64,000 bases of DNA, from contig OX044357.1 in NCBI GenBank assembly GCA_943846675.1, positions 1,674,001-1,738,000 on the forward strand. Reading direction: 5' to 3'. The notes beneath the pieces were generated by a model. It had not been told where the DNA came from. It was given only the letters and a program-made list of their open reading frames with translations, and did not search any database. Below are positions 36,832 to 45,242 of this stretch, one piece after another. The stretch comes from UBA987 sp002292105 (GTDB lineage: Bacteria > Bacteroidota > Bacteroidia > NS11-12g > UBA9320). Each line of letters opens with the position of its first letter. The stretch's first letter is position 1. The position numbers were made by a program, and so were the translations under genes.

Positions 36832-36847
36832 CACAAAACAGAAAGAA

Positions 36848-37396
36848 ATGAGAAGAATTGGAGAAATATCCGCCATAATTTTGTTGTTAAGTCTAAGTCG
36901 ACTTGCCATAACAGTACCTAACCTAGAACCAATCGGTGCAGCTGCATTATTTGGAGGTGCGATGTTATCTTCTAAGTATTTGCGTTATTTGATTCCTCTA
37001 GTGGCTTTATTCATTGGCGATCTTATTATTGCTTCGTTTGCGCCTGAATTTGGCGCACACCTCTTCAGCCCTACTTTCATAGCAGTTTACCTTTCTTTCG
37101 TAGCTGCAGTGTTTATTGGGAAAAAGTTAATCGGAAATACACCAAAAATGAAGACGGTACTTGGCGGTTCTGTATTGTCCTCAATCGTTTTCTTTCTAGT
37201 TACAAATTTTGCCGTTTGGGCAGACCCAACTTTCTCTTTTTACCCTAAGAATATTGCGGGTTTATGGGCATGTTACATGGCCGGCATTCCGTTTTACAAG
37301 ATGACGCTTGTATCTAACGTTGTATTTTCAGGCGTGGTATTTGGATTATACGCCTTCTACAGAAAACAAGTTGAATCTAAGCAAGTAATCGCTTAA
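36848..37396 (+). CDS. DUF6580-like membrane protein
   Basis: 182-aa integral membrane protein with about five hydrophobic segments. It starts MRRIGEISAIILLLSLSRLA and contains NLEPIGAAALFGGAMLSSK and a late FAVWADPTFSFYPKNIAGLWACYMAGIPFYKMT segment, which match what I know of the DUF6580 family (some relatives resemble ECF-type transporter S components, inference). The start at 36848 is chosen because a -7 promoter element lies just upstream. Its stop overlaps the stop of the convergent DUF1015 gene by palindromic TTAA. Confidence 0.65.
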   Translation: MRRIGEISAIILLLSLSRLAITVPNLEPIGAAALFGGAMLSSKYLRYLIPLVALFIGDLIIASFAPEFGAHLFSPTFIAVYLSFVAAVFIGKKLIGNTPKMKTVLGGSVLSSIVFFLVTNFAVWADPTFSFYPKNIAGLWACYMAGIPFYKMTLVSNVVFSGVVFGLYAFYRKQVESKQVIA

Positions 37397-38592
37397 TCGT
37401 TCGCTACGCCATAGCGTTGCATGAATAACCCCGCGTCGCACTTTGGCTCAACAAAAGTGCTTTTTGGTGGCATATATTCGCCATTGTCAGAGATTAGTGC
37501 CACATCTTCGAAATTACAAGGATGTAGTAGAAATAAGTACGTGTCTGGGTTCTGCGTTTGAACAACCGCCTCTGTCAACTCCTCGTCTGTGCTGATAAAC
37601 TCAATTCTGTCATCTAACCTAGAATCCACAATACCAAATATTGCTGACAGCACCTTATTTTCAAACTCCTGTACGTCTAACAACTCGACCAAATTCTTCA
37701 GTTTTAATCTGAATGTGCCAGCACTACACTTCAACACAAACTCGCCACTTTCTTCAGGTCTAACCGCATAATCAGGCATCTCGTCTACCCAAAACGATTG
37801 GTTCAGCGCATTGAGCACAGCCTCTAAGGGTAAATCTCCTGAACGCACAATTCTATGAAAAGGATTGATCTTAAGTTGGTTGCAATCTAACAGGTAGGTC
37901 ATGCAGTACCTTTTACTGGTATCCTCGTTTTCGAGATACAGGTTTGACACGCTAGCCGCTCGATGATGACCATCCATGATATAAAATGATCCGATTTCCG
38001 CTACTTCGTTTTGTATGGATTCGATAATGTCGTTGTCTTGAACCACCCATATCTGATGTGTTTTACCGTTTTTCGTAAAGGTTACATCGCTTTCGCCTTG
38101 TATCACCCACCGCAACAAGTCCTCTAACGACTGTTTGTGGTGATGGCTCAGCAACAAGGGCTCACCAATAATATTGGTTTCTTCAACTAAGTTTTCGATA
38201 AATCGTTCAGTAGCCGGACGGGTGTGTTCATGTTTTAGAATCTTTCCGTTTTGGTAGTCCAGAATATCACAAAGACCTATAATTCCTGTATGGGATATAT
38301 CGTTGTGGGTTTGCCTGTATACGAAAAATATTTCGTCCTTAAATCTGTCAACTAACTCATTATCAAACAAATGGTCAAAATACGCTTTGGCATTATCGTA
38401 CACAACGTCACTTTCACGTGAGATATCTGACGATATCATGTGGTTTTTAGTAACGTGTAAGAACGACAAGTCGTTGGCGAACATTTCTTTGGCCAATTCT
38501 TCTTCCGAACTATAATTCGCAGAATTGGAGGTGACTTGTTGAATGTACTCAGGCTTGGCCTGAATTGCATTAAACGGTTTAAGGATTGGCAC
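37393..38592 (-). CDS. DUF1015 family protein in the serine operon
   Basis: 399-aa cytoplasmic protein of the DUF1015 family, with the conserved YIMDGHHRAASV near residue 210 and MPILKPFNAIQAKPEYI at the start. The GHHR element resembles the nucleotide-binding loop of the ParB/sulfiredoxin-like fold, which includes archaeal free-serine kinases; whether this family shares that activity cannot be decided from sequence. It starts with GTG, two bases after the serA stop, and so belongs to serC-serA-DUF1015, which makes a role in serine or phosphoserine metabolism plausible. Confidence 0.85.
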   Translation of the reverse strand: MPILKPFNAIQAKPEYIQQVTSNSANYSSEEELAKEMFANDLSFLHVTKNHMISSDISRESDVVYDNAKAYFDHLFDNELVDRFKDEIFFVYRQTHNDISHTGIIGLCDILDYQNGKILKHEHTRPATERFIENLVEETNIIGEPLLLSHHHKQSLEDLLRWVIQGESDVTFTKNGKTHQIWVVQDNDIIESIQNEVAEIGSFYIMDGHHRAASVSNLYLENEDTSKRYCMTYLLDCNQLKINPFHRIVRSGDLPLEAVLNALNQSFWVDEMPDYAVRPEESGEFVLKCSAGTFRLKLKNLVELLDVQEFENKVLSAIFGIVDSRLDDRIEFISTDEELTEAVVQTQNPDTYLFLLHPCNFEDVALISDNGEYMPPKSTFVEPKCDAGLFMQRYGVAND

Positions 38593-38594
38593 GC

Positions 38595-39557
38595 TTACTG
38601 AAAGAAGTTTATAATTTTACTAGCCAGCTCTTCTCCGATTCGCTGTTGTGCTTCAGACGTAGAAGCGCCGATATGTGGACTTAGCGAAACATCGTCTCTG
38701 GTAAAGAAATCCATTTTCACAGGAGGCTCTGTTTCAAAAACATCTACCCCAGCTGCTGTGATTTTACCTGACTTCAACGCATCGTGCATAGCCACTTCAT
38801 CAACCACTCCTCCTCTAGCACAGTTAATCAACACTGCACCGTCTTTCATCAGATCAAATTCTTTTTCTCCAATTGCGGTTTCTCCTCCACCAGGAATGTG
38901 TAACGATATAAAATCGCTACCCTTTAACAACACGTCTTTTTCAACCAATGGCACGTCTATGGTGACATTTGCTGTATTAAAGTTGGCGTGTAATTTCAAT
39001 TCAACTGGCATAGACTTATCACTTATGAAAGGATCGTGTGCCAATACATTCATTCCTGCACCGATAGCAATTCTTGCCGTCTCACGACCAATTCGACCAA
39101 AGCCAACGATGCCGATGGTTTTGCCAAAAAGCTCCTGCCCTTTTGACGTTTCTTTTTTTAGTTCTTTAAAGCGTCCAAATGACGTGTCTGCCATTTCTCG
39201 GTTGGTTTTATTCAAAAAGCGAATAGACGCCAATAAATGAGCAAATACCAGCTCGGCAACACTGTTTGAAGAAGCTGCTGGTGTATTAATTACTTCAATG
39301 CCTTTTTCTTTGGCATAGGCTACATCAATATTGTCAAGTCCAACACCACCTCTACCGATCAATTTAAGATTCGGACATGCATCAATGAGATCTGCACGTA
39401 CTTTGGTCGCACTTCGAACCAAAATAGCGTCGTACGCATTTAGCTTGGACATTAACTCATCCTGCGGGATTGTGTTGGTATCAACCTCAAAACCAGCTTG
39501 TTCTAACAGTTCCTTTCCTCTTGGATGGATACCATCGTTGACTAATATTTTTTTCAT
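38595..39557 (-). CDS. serA: D-3-phosphoglycerate dehydrogenase
   Basis: 320-aa NAD-dependent dehydrogenase, first step of serine synthesis from 3-phosphoglycerate. NAD-binding GFGRIGRETARIA near residue 155, NCARGGVVDE with the catalytic Arg, and SPHIGAST with the catalytic His near residue 297. It is the short form without the C-terminal ACT domain, so serine feedback through ACT is not expected. Its ATG overlaps the serC stop by one base (TAATG), and the DUF1015 gene follows after two bases. Confidence 0.94.
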   Translation of the reverse strand: MKKILVNDGIHPRGKELLEQAGFEVDTNTIPQDELMSKLNAYDAILVRSATKVRADLIDACPNLKLIGRGGVGLDNIDVAYAKEKGIEVINTPAASSNSVAELVFAHLLASIRFLNKTNREMADTSFGRFKELKKETSKGQELFGKTIGIVGFGRIGRETARIAIGAGMNVLAHDPFISDKSMPVELKLHANFNTANVTIDVPLVEKDVLLKGSDFISLHIPGGGETAIGEKEFDLMKDGAVLINCARGGVVDEVAMHDALKSGKITAAGVDVFETEPPVKMDFFTRDDVSLSPHIGASTSEAQQRIGEELASKIINFFQ

Positions 39558-40609
39558 TATTTAAATGTTTGCATCACGTTAACCAATGTTTGAACACTAT
39601 CTAACTCTAATGCGTTATACATACTTGCTCTAAAACCACCAACTGACCTGTGTCCTTTAATGCCGTTAATGTTGGCCTCTTGGCATGCACTTAAAAATGC
39701 CTCGTTTTGGCTGTCGTCGTTTAACAAGAAAGTTGCGTTCATATTGCTTCTATCTTCTTTGGCAACAGTTCCTACAAAGCTGTCGTTGTTGTCAATTTCA
39801 TTATATAACAATTCTGCCTTCGCTCTGTTTCGACTTTCTATGGCTTCAATTCCAGTTTTCTCAATCCATTTTAGGGTCTGCAAAACCACATATACTGGAA
39901 AAGCAGGTGGGGTATTAAACATAGACCCTTTAGACATGTGGATCTTGTAATCCATCATCGATGGTATTTGACGCGACACATTACCCAACACATCCTTCTT
40001 TACGACTACCAAAGTAGCACCAGCTGGACCTAAATTTTTCTGAGCACCAGCATACATGATGTCAAATTTATTTGCATCAATTTTACGACTAAAGATATCA
40101 GAACTCATATCGCAAACAAGTGGCAATGAGGTCTCTGGGAAGTTATGCATTTGACTTCCGTAGATGGTATTGTTACTTGTAACGTGCAGATAGTCAGCAT
40201 CTGCAGGAATAGTGTAGTCCTTTGGGATGTATGTATAGTTTTTATCTTTTCCTGAGGCTATGATGTCGACATCACCAAACAATCCTGCTTCTTTGATCGA
40301 TTTACTTGACCATACACCAGTATCAATGTAACATGCCTTGGTATTGAGCAAGTTGTATGCTACCATCAAGAATTGTGTACTTGCACCTCCATGAAGATAC
40401 ATCACCTCATAATCGTCATTTAAGTTCCAAAGTTTCTTCACCAAAGCCCTTGCTTCATCCATCACAGCAACATATTCTTTGCTTCGATGCGACACTTCTA
40501 AAATTGAAAGGCCTGTATTTGCAAAATTTGATAATGCATCTTTTCCTGCTTCAATAGCCTCTTGAGGCAGTATTGCTGGGCCCGCTGAGAAATTATGTAC
40601 CTTGTTCAT
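39557..40609 (-). CDS. serC: Phosphoserine aminotransferase
   Basis: 350-aa PLP-dependent class V aminotransferase converting 3-phosphohydroxypyruvate to phosphoserine. It starts NKVHNFSAGPAILP, with LHGGASTQFLM and the PLP-lysine segment YAGAQKNLGPAG near residue 190. The C-terminal GHRSVGGFRASMYNA is the family phosphate-binding end. First gene of the serC-serA-DUF1015 operon. A TACTTTTG element on the minus strand (40636-40629) about 20 nt upstream is a likely -7 box. Confidence 0.96.
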   Translation of the reverse strand: MNKVHNFSAGPAILPQEAIEAGKDALSNFANTGLSILEVSHRSKEYVAVMDEARALVKKLWNLNDDYEVMYLHGGASTQFLMVAYNLLNTKACYIDTGVWSSKSIKEAGLFGDVDIIASGKDKNYTYIPKDYTIPADADYLHVTSNNTIYGSQMHNFPETSLPLVCDMSSDIFSRKIDANKFDIMYAGAQKNLGPAGATLVVVKKDVLGNVSRQIPSMMDYKIHMSKGSMFNTPPAFPVYVVLQTLKWIEKTGIEAIESRNRAKAELLYNEIDNNDSFVGTVAKEDRSNMNATFLLNDDSQNEAFLSACQEANINGIKGHRSVGGFRASMYNALELDSVQTLVNVMQTFK

Positions 40610-40702
40610 TTCGATTACTAATTTGCCGCAAAAGTATTACGTATCAAGAGCAATACCATGTGAAATTCTTGTTAATATACTGATATATAGTCATGCGATT
40701 GT

Positions 40703-41680
40703 ATGGGCTATATTTGCTTAAAATATTTACCTATCTCTAGCCTAGAAAAATATAGAACCAAGATTTTGTTTAGGCTCCAACCTGCCAAACGTTGGTTAAA
40801 GAAACACAGCTTCCCGGGTTTCAAAGGCAGATCACTTTATGACGTCGGCAAATTTTTCATTGACTCATTGTTCGATGCAGATCTCATGTTACGTGCATCT
40901 TCTTTGGCCTTTAACTTTTTCTTGGCATTGTTTCCGTCAATAATATTCTTGTTTACGGTGATTGCTTACATACCAATTATTGATTTCCAATCCGATCTTT
41001 TAATTCAAATTAAACGCTTATTGCCAACCAACGCTTATGAGGTATTGTTGGGAACAATAGACGATATACTGAATAATCAAAACCTTAGCTTGTTGTCTTT
41101 TGGGTTTATCCTAGCCCTCTACTTTAGCAGTAATGCTTTCAATTCTATGATGACGGCTTTCGATAAATATGCCCTGTCACACCAAAAAAGATCTTGGTAT
41201 ATCGCAAGGCTAAGAAGCATTGGTTTAACATTATTGGTTGCGCTTATCGTACTTGCCAGTGTTGCCATAATCACCGTTGTTACGATATCTATTTCATGGA
41301 TGAAAAAACAACAATATGTAGATGAACAGTTTAATGTACTGTTGTTAGAAATACTACAATATGCGTCCATTTTTGCCTTAATCTATTTCGTTTACTCCTC
41401 GCTATACTATTTTGGAAGTACCAAAGTTGCAGAATGGAAGTTCTTTAGCGTCGGAAGCACATTGGCTACCATATTGTCGGTTATTGCCAGTGCTGGATTT
41501 ACATTTTACGTAAACAGCTTTAACTCGTACAACAAGCTTTATGGCTCTATTGGAACTATACTTGTTTTAATGGTCTTGATATATTTTAACTGTATCATGT
41601 TGTTGGTTGGATTTGAGCTAAACAGCAGTATTGATAGGGCTGAAATTAAGTCTATAAAGCCCGAACCGAGCGCAAAATAA
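40703..41680 (+). CDS. YihY/BrkB family membrane protein
   Basis: 325-aa inner-membrane protein of the YihY (virulence factor BrkB) family, with about six helices and the family start region FPGFKGRSLYDVGKFFIDSL followed by DADLMLRASSLAFNFFLALFPSIIF. Despite the old RNase BN label the family is membrane-bound and of unsettled function. The ATG at 40703 is the only family-compatible start seen, although a TATATTTG (-7-like) sequence lies just inside it at 40709-40716. The start is therefore less certain than the gene. Confidence 0.85.
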   Translation: MGYICLKYLPISSLEKYRTKILFRLQPAKRWLKKHSFPGFKGRSLYDVGKFFIDSLFDADLMLRASSLAFNFFLALFPSIIFLFTVIAYIPIIDFQSDLLIQIKRLLPTNAYEVLLGTIDDILNNQNLSLLSFGFILALYFSSNAFNSMMTAFDKYALSHQKRSWYIARLRSIGLTLLVALIVLASVAIITVVTISISWMKKQQYVDEQFNVLLLEILQYASIFALIYFVYSSLYYFGSTKVAEWKFFSVGSTLATILSVIASAGFTFYVNSFNSYNKLYGSIGTILVLMVLIYFNCIMLLVGFELNSSIDRAEIKSIKPEPSAK

Positions 41681-41707
41681 AATTCATCATTTTTTTTATG
41701 AAAAATG

Positions 41708-41738
41708 TTGCCGGTAACACGTGCAAAAATTACATTTG
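41708..41738 (+). promoter_or_regulatory. Promoter of tRNA-Ser
   Basis: TTG at 41708-41710, 20-nt spacer, TACATTTG at 41731-41738; a full TTG/TAnnTTTG match ending 11 nt before the tRNA 5' end. Transcription should start near 41745. Confidence 0.7.
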
Positions 41739-41749
41739 CACCCTCTAAC

Positions 41750-41834
41750 GGAGAAGTGGCAGAGTGGTCGAATGCACTTGTCTTGAAAACAAGCGAGGGT
41801 CACACCTCCGGGGGTTCGAATCCCTCCTTCTCCG
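41750..41834 (+). tRNA. tRNA-Ser (anticodon TGA)
   Basis: 85-nt class II tRNA. The acceptor stem GGAGAAG pairs with CTTCTCC, the anticodon stem CTTGT/ACAAG encloses loop CTTGAAA with anticodon TGA, a long variable arm is present, and GGTTCGAATCC forms the T arm. The discriminator is G; the following bases are CA, so CCA is not fully encoded. Confidence 0.95.
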
Positions 41835-41842
41835 CAGATTAA

Positions 41843-41872
41843 AAGCCTTACGCCAAGCGTAGGGCTTTTTTA
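41843..41872 (+). terminator. Terminator of tRNA-Ser
   Basis: Hairpin AAGCCTTACG / CGTAGGGCTT with a four-base CCAA-type loop and a trailing T6 run, eight bases after the tRNA. Confidence 0.85.
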
Positions 41873-42121
41873 TTTTCAAACGAGTCTGAAGCGAAGCTTC
41901 AAGCGAGGGTGAAAATAAAAAAGACATCAGACACGCAGTGTCTGGCTTTTAATCTTAGCCACCCCCTTGAGGGATCACGAGCGCAGCGAGTAATCGGAAG
42001 GTCTGAATGTTTCAAGGATTGGAGGATGGAAGGATTGAATGTCGGAAGGTTTGAATGTTGGAATGTCGGAATGCTGGAGGGATTGAGGGAATGAAGGATT
42101 GAATGTCTGAAGGTCGTATTT

Positions 42122-42203
42122 TCATTTTCATTTTCAATTTTCAATTTTCAACTTTCAACTTTCAACTTTCAACTATCAACTATCAATTATCAACTATCAA
42201 TTC
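42122..42203. repeat. Heptanucleotide repeat array (TCAAYTW)
   Basis: Two 6-mers TCATTT then ten consecutive 7-mers: TCAATTT x2, TCAACTT x3, TCAACTA x2, TCAATTA, TCAACTA, TCAATTC. No spacers, so not CRISPR. Confidence 0.9.
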
Positions 42204-42436
42204 TTGCCCAACCTAATTCTTATCGGCTTTTCTTGAGGTCTGAATGTATGAATTACCGAATAATAAGTCTATGGTCTCTATTCTATTTTCTTTGCTCTTG
42301 TAAAACTAATTCTTAGTGGCTAGTGGCTAGTCGAGGATTGATGGATTGGAGGATTGAATGTCTGAATGTTTGAATGTCTGGAGAATAGAATTCTAGTCCT
42401 GCGTCCTGAGTCAATCAGTCCTGAGTCAAAAAATAA

Positions 42437-42470
42437 TCAATTTTCAACTATCAACTATCAACTATCAATT
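42437..42470. repeat. Second heptanucleotide array (TCAACTA)
   Basis: TCAATTT, TCAACTA x3, TCAATTC in tandem, followed by the same TTGCYCAACCTAATTC sequence that follows the first array. Two smaller 7-bp runs, TAGTGGC (near 42315) and GTCCTGM (near 42397), lie between them. Confidence 0.85.
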
Positions 42471-42867
42471 CTTGCTCAACCTAATTCTTATCGGCTTTTC
42501 TTGAGGATTGAATGTTTGAAGGATTGAATGTTGGAATTACCGAATAAGAAGTCTATCCTCTATTTTCTATATTCTTTACTCTTATGAAAATTCCTACTTC
42601 TAATTGTTTTTTTGCCGATTTATTTTATTACCCGCAAACCCAAACTTGAAGAGCAAACTATAAGCAGCGACGATGTGCTTGACGACAACGTGTCTTAGTA
42701 CATATAGCTTAGTAAAGACAACATTGAGTTAACAAATAATGCGTATCTGTAAATCAGACCGTAAGACGTAAATCATTGAAAAGTAAGCATCTATATGCCA
42801 CTTAAGTGAGTTATTCACGCTCTGTTTAACAAATTACAATATCTTTGGGCAACTAAAATTAGAATAT

Positions 42868-43290
42868 ATGAAATCGAATGCGAAGTTTTTTTCCGGCCTA
42901 GGTTTAGGCTTATTGGTAAGTTTTATCTTTTTAAATGTAAACACATTAAAATCTGAAAAACTAGAGGATGGCGAGTCAAGTGCAATTAATAGCATTATGG
43001 CCGATGAGAATGAGACCAACGGGACAATGATGAATACCGCTGAAGCTGAAGCCATGATTGCTGCATACAAGATGTATACAACAAGCCCAGAAGGCAAAAT
43101 GGTTACAGAAGGTGGTGTAATCGATAGAAAGGTGTTAAAAGGAATATTAGGTATGAGCAGTGACGACTTGATTAAGTATCGCTTCTACAAGAAAAACAAT
43201 GACATCGGTATTGTTTTTTATCCGCAACGGACATCTACACAAGTATTAAGAACTGGTTACAGTGCTTTTTGCCCTAACATGTGTAACTAA
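42868..43290 (+). CDS. Hypothetical exported or anchored protein, 140 aa
   Basis: I do not recognise a family. It has an N-terminal hydrophobic segment (about residues 8-24, FSGLGLGLLVSFIFLNV) preceded by lysines, which is a membrane anchor or uncleaved signal. The rest is soluble, with a Ser/Glu-rich stretch, a helical EAEAMIAAYKMYTTSPEGK segment, and a C-terminal GYSAFCPNMCN containing two cysteines (CPNMC). A TATCTTTG -7-like element lies 20 nt upstream and a strong terminator follows, so it looks like a real single gene. Confidence 0.65.
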   Translation: MKSNAKFFSGLGLGLLVSFIFLNVNTLKSEKLEDGESSAINSIMADENETNGTMMNTAEAEAMIAAYKMYTTSPEGKMVTEGGVIDRKVLKGILGMSSDDLIKYRFYKKNNDIGIVFYPQRTSTQVLRTGYSAFCPNMCN

Positions 43291-43312
43291 ATCATTAAAC
43301 AAAAAACTATTT

Positions 43313-43344
43313 AAAGGCCTTCTCAATTTTGAGAGGGCTTTTTT
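43313..43344. terminator. Bidirectional terminator
   Basis: Arms AGGCCTTCTCAA / TTGAGAGGGCTT with a T6 tail on the plus strand. The stop codon of the convergent cyclase gene (43323) lies inside the stem. Confidence 0.8.
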
Positions 43345-45116
43345 GTTTCAACAAAATACATTTCCATACTTCCTTTATTTTTCACTTCAATGTGTCCGCG
43401 TGCCGCGCATGTAAACAGGTGTTTCACTTGATTATATGTATCCTCAGTAATATTAATCTTGCCCGGCTCGCTGTGTGCTTCCATGCGCGCAGCGATGTTT
43501 ACAGAATCACCCCAAATATCGAAGGCATATTTAATTTTACCCACTACTCCAGATACCGTTTTGCCTGTATGCATACCAATTCTAAAATTAAAATGTGCGC
43601 CATACTTTTCCTGTACTTCAACTTTAGAATCATTGAGTACCTTAAGCATATCTATACCTGCCAATACAGCGTTAATAGCGCTGTTTGAACCAGTGTCATT
43701 GAGTCCAGAAACGAACATGTAGGCATCTCCGATAGTCTTAATTTTCTCTAAACCATAGTGCTGAATGATTTGATCGAATTTGATAAAATAATAATCGAGC
43801 AGTTTTACCAGTACGGTTGGCTCCAAATGACCAGCAATCTTTGTGAAATTTTGTACGTCAGCAAATACAATTGTTACCTTGTTGTGTGCCTTTGCTACAG
43901 CCACACCATTGGCTTTTAGCTCCTTAGCGGTTTCTACTGGTAAAATGTTATATAGCAACTCATCCGAGCGTCGTCTTTCTTTGGCCACGCCTCTAAGCGA
44001 TAAGAAAATTACGATTGATATGAGGAAAAACGCCACCGCCAAAACGATCAGTAACGCCCGTTGTTTGTTTTTTTCCGAAATTTGATCGTTAAGTTTCTCT
44101 TCCTTCTTTTCAAATTCGTAATCAGCACTTAGCATCGCGACTTTGGTCGATGTACTTTGACTTAGTGTTGACTCTCTTAACTCCTGTAACTGACGCATTA
44201 GGTCAGCCGAAGTTTTATAATTACCGCTTAAATACTCTGCATCAACGGCAACTTCTAAAAGCTCTTGCATCGGGAAGTTCAAAGTTGAATTTCGGGTCAT
44301 ATCTAATGCCTCATGCACTTGATTAAGAGCCTTTGTATTATCGCCACTTTTTAAGTAAGACCTTGACTTACCTATCAACACGTGACACATTCCAATTTTT
44401 TCATTGCGTTGCTTAAACCCTTCATATAAGCTATCAAATTTATTTAACACCGAGGGTGCGTTGCTACGCTCAACGAGTACATTCGCGAGGTTTAAATCTA
44501 TTTCTAACAACCGCATAGAATCTCCAACTTCGAAAGCCGCCCGCCTTGCGTTCAACAAGGATTGTTCTGCAATTTCAAACCTGCCCAAATGGTAATAAGA
44601 CAAGCCCAACAAACAGTCAATTAACGAAGCAACCTTGTCTTCATCTTGTAAAACATTGAAGTCTCTTGAGGAATTAAAATCGGAGATTGCCCCACCCCAT
44701 TGCTTCATGTTAAATTTAACCAAGCCAAGACCTCTAAAGGATTTAGCCATGCTCGCAGAGTCTCCAATGGTTTCGGCATGCCGCATAGCGATGTAGTACT
44801 TAGATGTGGCCTTAGAATAGTCAATGAGCACAGTATAGCAATCGGCTAATAAGTTCGCACTTTGTATGATTCCAACGGTGTAATTACTTTGATCGGCCTG
44901 AAAGTAAGCCTCCTTTAGTATGTCTAATGTACGTTCGAATGAATCTTCTATCTGAATTAAAGGTTCGGCTGATACAACCATTTTATCGACCCTATCACGG
45001 AGCTCTTGTTGCGCTCGATTTTCAGCCTTCTTACTGCCAAAACCTATCCCTGCATTACTCGATGAGTAAATCGATGCACTAATGGAAACAATGAGAAATA
45101 TCTTTAGAAGCCTCAC
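43323..45116 (-). CDS. TPR-class III adenylate cyclase
   Basis: 597-aa membrane signalling protein. A signal peptide (residues 1-22) is followed by about 280 residues of periplasmic TPR-like helical repeats, a coiled coil, a membrane helix (about 345-365) and a cytoplasmic class III nucleotidyl cyclase domain (about 395-590). Metal-binding aspartates are in VFADVQNFT and TIGDAYMFV; the Lys in IKTIGD and the Asp in YAFDIWGDSVNIAARME favour ATP, so the product should be cAMP. The start is GTG at 45116. It is monocistronic. The TPR sensor input is unknown. Confidence 0.88.
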   Translation of the reverse strand: MRLLKIFLIVSISASIYSSSNAGIGFGSKKAENRAQQELRDRVDKMVVSAEPLIQIEDSFERTLDILKEAYFQADQSNYTVGIIQSANLLADCYTVLIDYSKATSKYYIAMRHAETIGDSASMAKSFRGLGLVKFNMKQWGGAISDFNSSRDFNVLQDEDKVASLIDCLLGLSYYHLGRFEIAEQSLLNARRAAFEVGDSMRLLEIDLNLANVLVERSNAPSVLNKFDSLYEGFKQRNEKIGMCHVLIGKSRSYLKSGDNTKALNQVHEALDMTRNSTLNFPMQELLEVAVDAEYLSGNYKTSADLMRQLQELRESTLSQSTSTKVAMLSADYEFEKKEEKLNDQISEKNKQRALLIVLAVAFFLISIVIFLSLRGVAKERRRSDELLYNILPVETAKELKANGVAVAKAHNKVTIVFADVQNFTKIAGHLEPTVLVKLLDYYFIKFDQIIQHYGLEKIKTIGDAYMFVSGLNDTGSNSAINAVLAGIDMLKVLNDSKVEVQEKYGAHFNFRIGMHTGKTVSGVVGKIKYAFDIWGDSVNIAARMEAHSEPGKINITEDTYNQVKHLFTCAARGHIEVKNKGSMEMYFVETKKPSQN

Positions 45117-45242
45117 ATTGCAAATAAAAGAAATAAAGGCTTACGCCGAGTACTAAATAATAGTAAATCAAAGTGTTACAAAACTAATTTAACCTAAAAT
45201 CCGGTTAAATCTTCCTTATTGAGTTTGATTTTTAGCGTTCTG

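Larger units (their letters stand above)
41880..42840. other. Noncoding, repeat-rich gap of about 1 kb
   Basis: No credible gene. It holds short inverted repeats (GAAGCGAAGCTTC near 41888, CAGACAC-GCA-GTGTCTG at 41928-41944, GAGCGCAGCGAG near 41980), degenerate 8-mers of the type TTGGAATG/TCGGAATG (about 42019-42110), two 7-bp repeat arrays, and a diverged direct repeat: about 42200-42300 and 42468-42590 share TTCTTGCYCAACCTAATTCT and further sequence at an offset of 268. A frame of 81 codons over 41899-42144 on the minus strand is translated repeat. The last 200 bp before 42868 contain only a candidate -7 box, TATCTTTG at 42840-42847. Confidence 0.75.

Noticed and set aside
40709..40716. TATATTTG as the promoter of the BrkB-family gene
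   Set aside because: It lies inside the coding sequence after the only plausible start codon and lacks a -33 TTG at the right distance; kept only as a caution on the start.
41928..41944. CAGACAC-GCA-GTGTCTG hairpin as a second terminator or regulatory RNA
   Set aside because: Only a weak, broken T run follows, and the real terminator of tRNA-Ser is upstream; no gene depends on it.
41899..42144. 81-codon minus-strand frame with NPSILQSLKHS-type repeats
   Set aside because: It is translated repeat DNA, with no family features and no promoter.
42122..42470. CRISPR array
   Set aside because: Units are 7 bp and directly adjacent, with no spacers and no cas genes in the window.
41750..42840. tRNA-Ser 3' end as an attachment site of an integrated island
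   Set aside because: No integrase, no second copy of the tRNA 3' end found in the window, and the DNA beyond is repeats followed by ordinary chromosomal genes.
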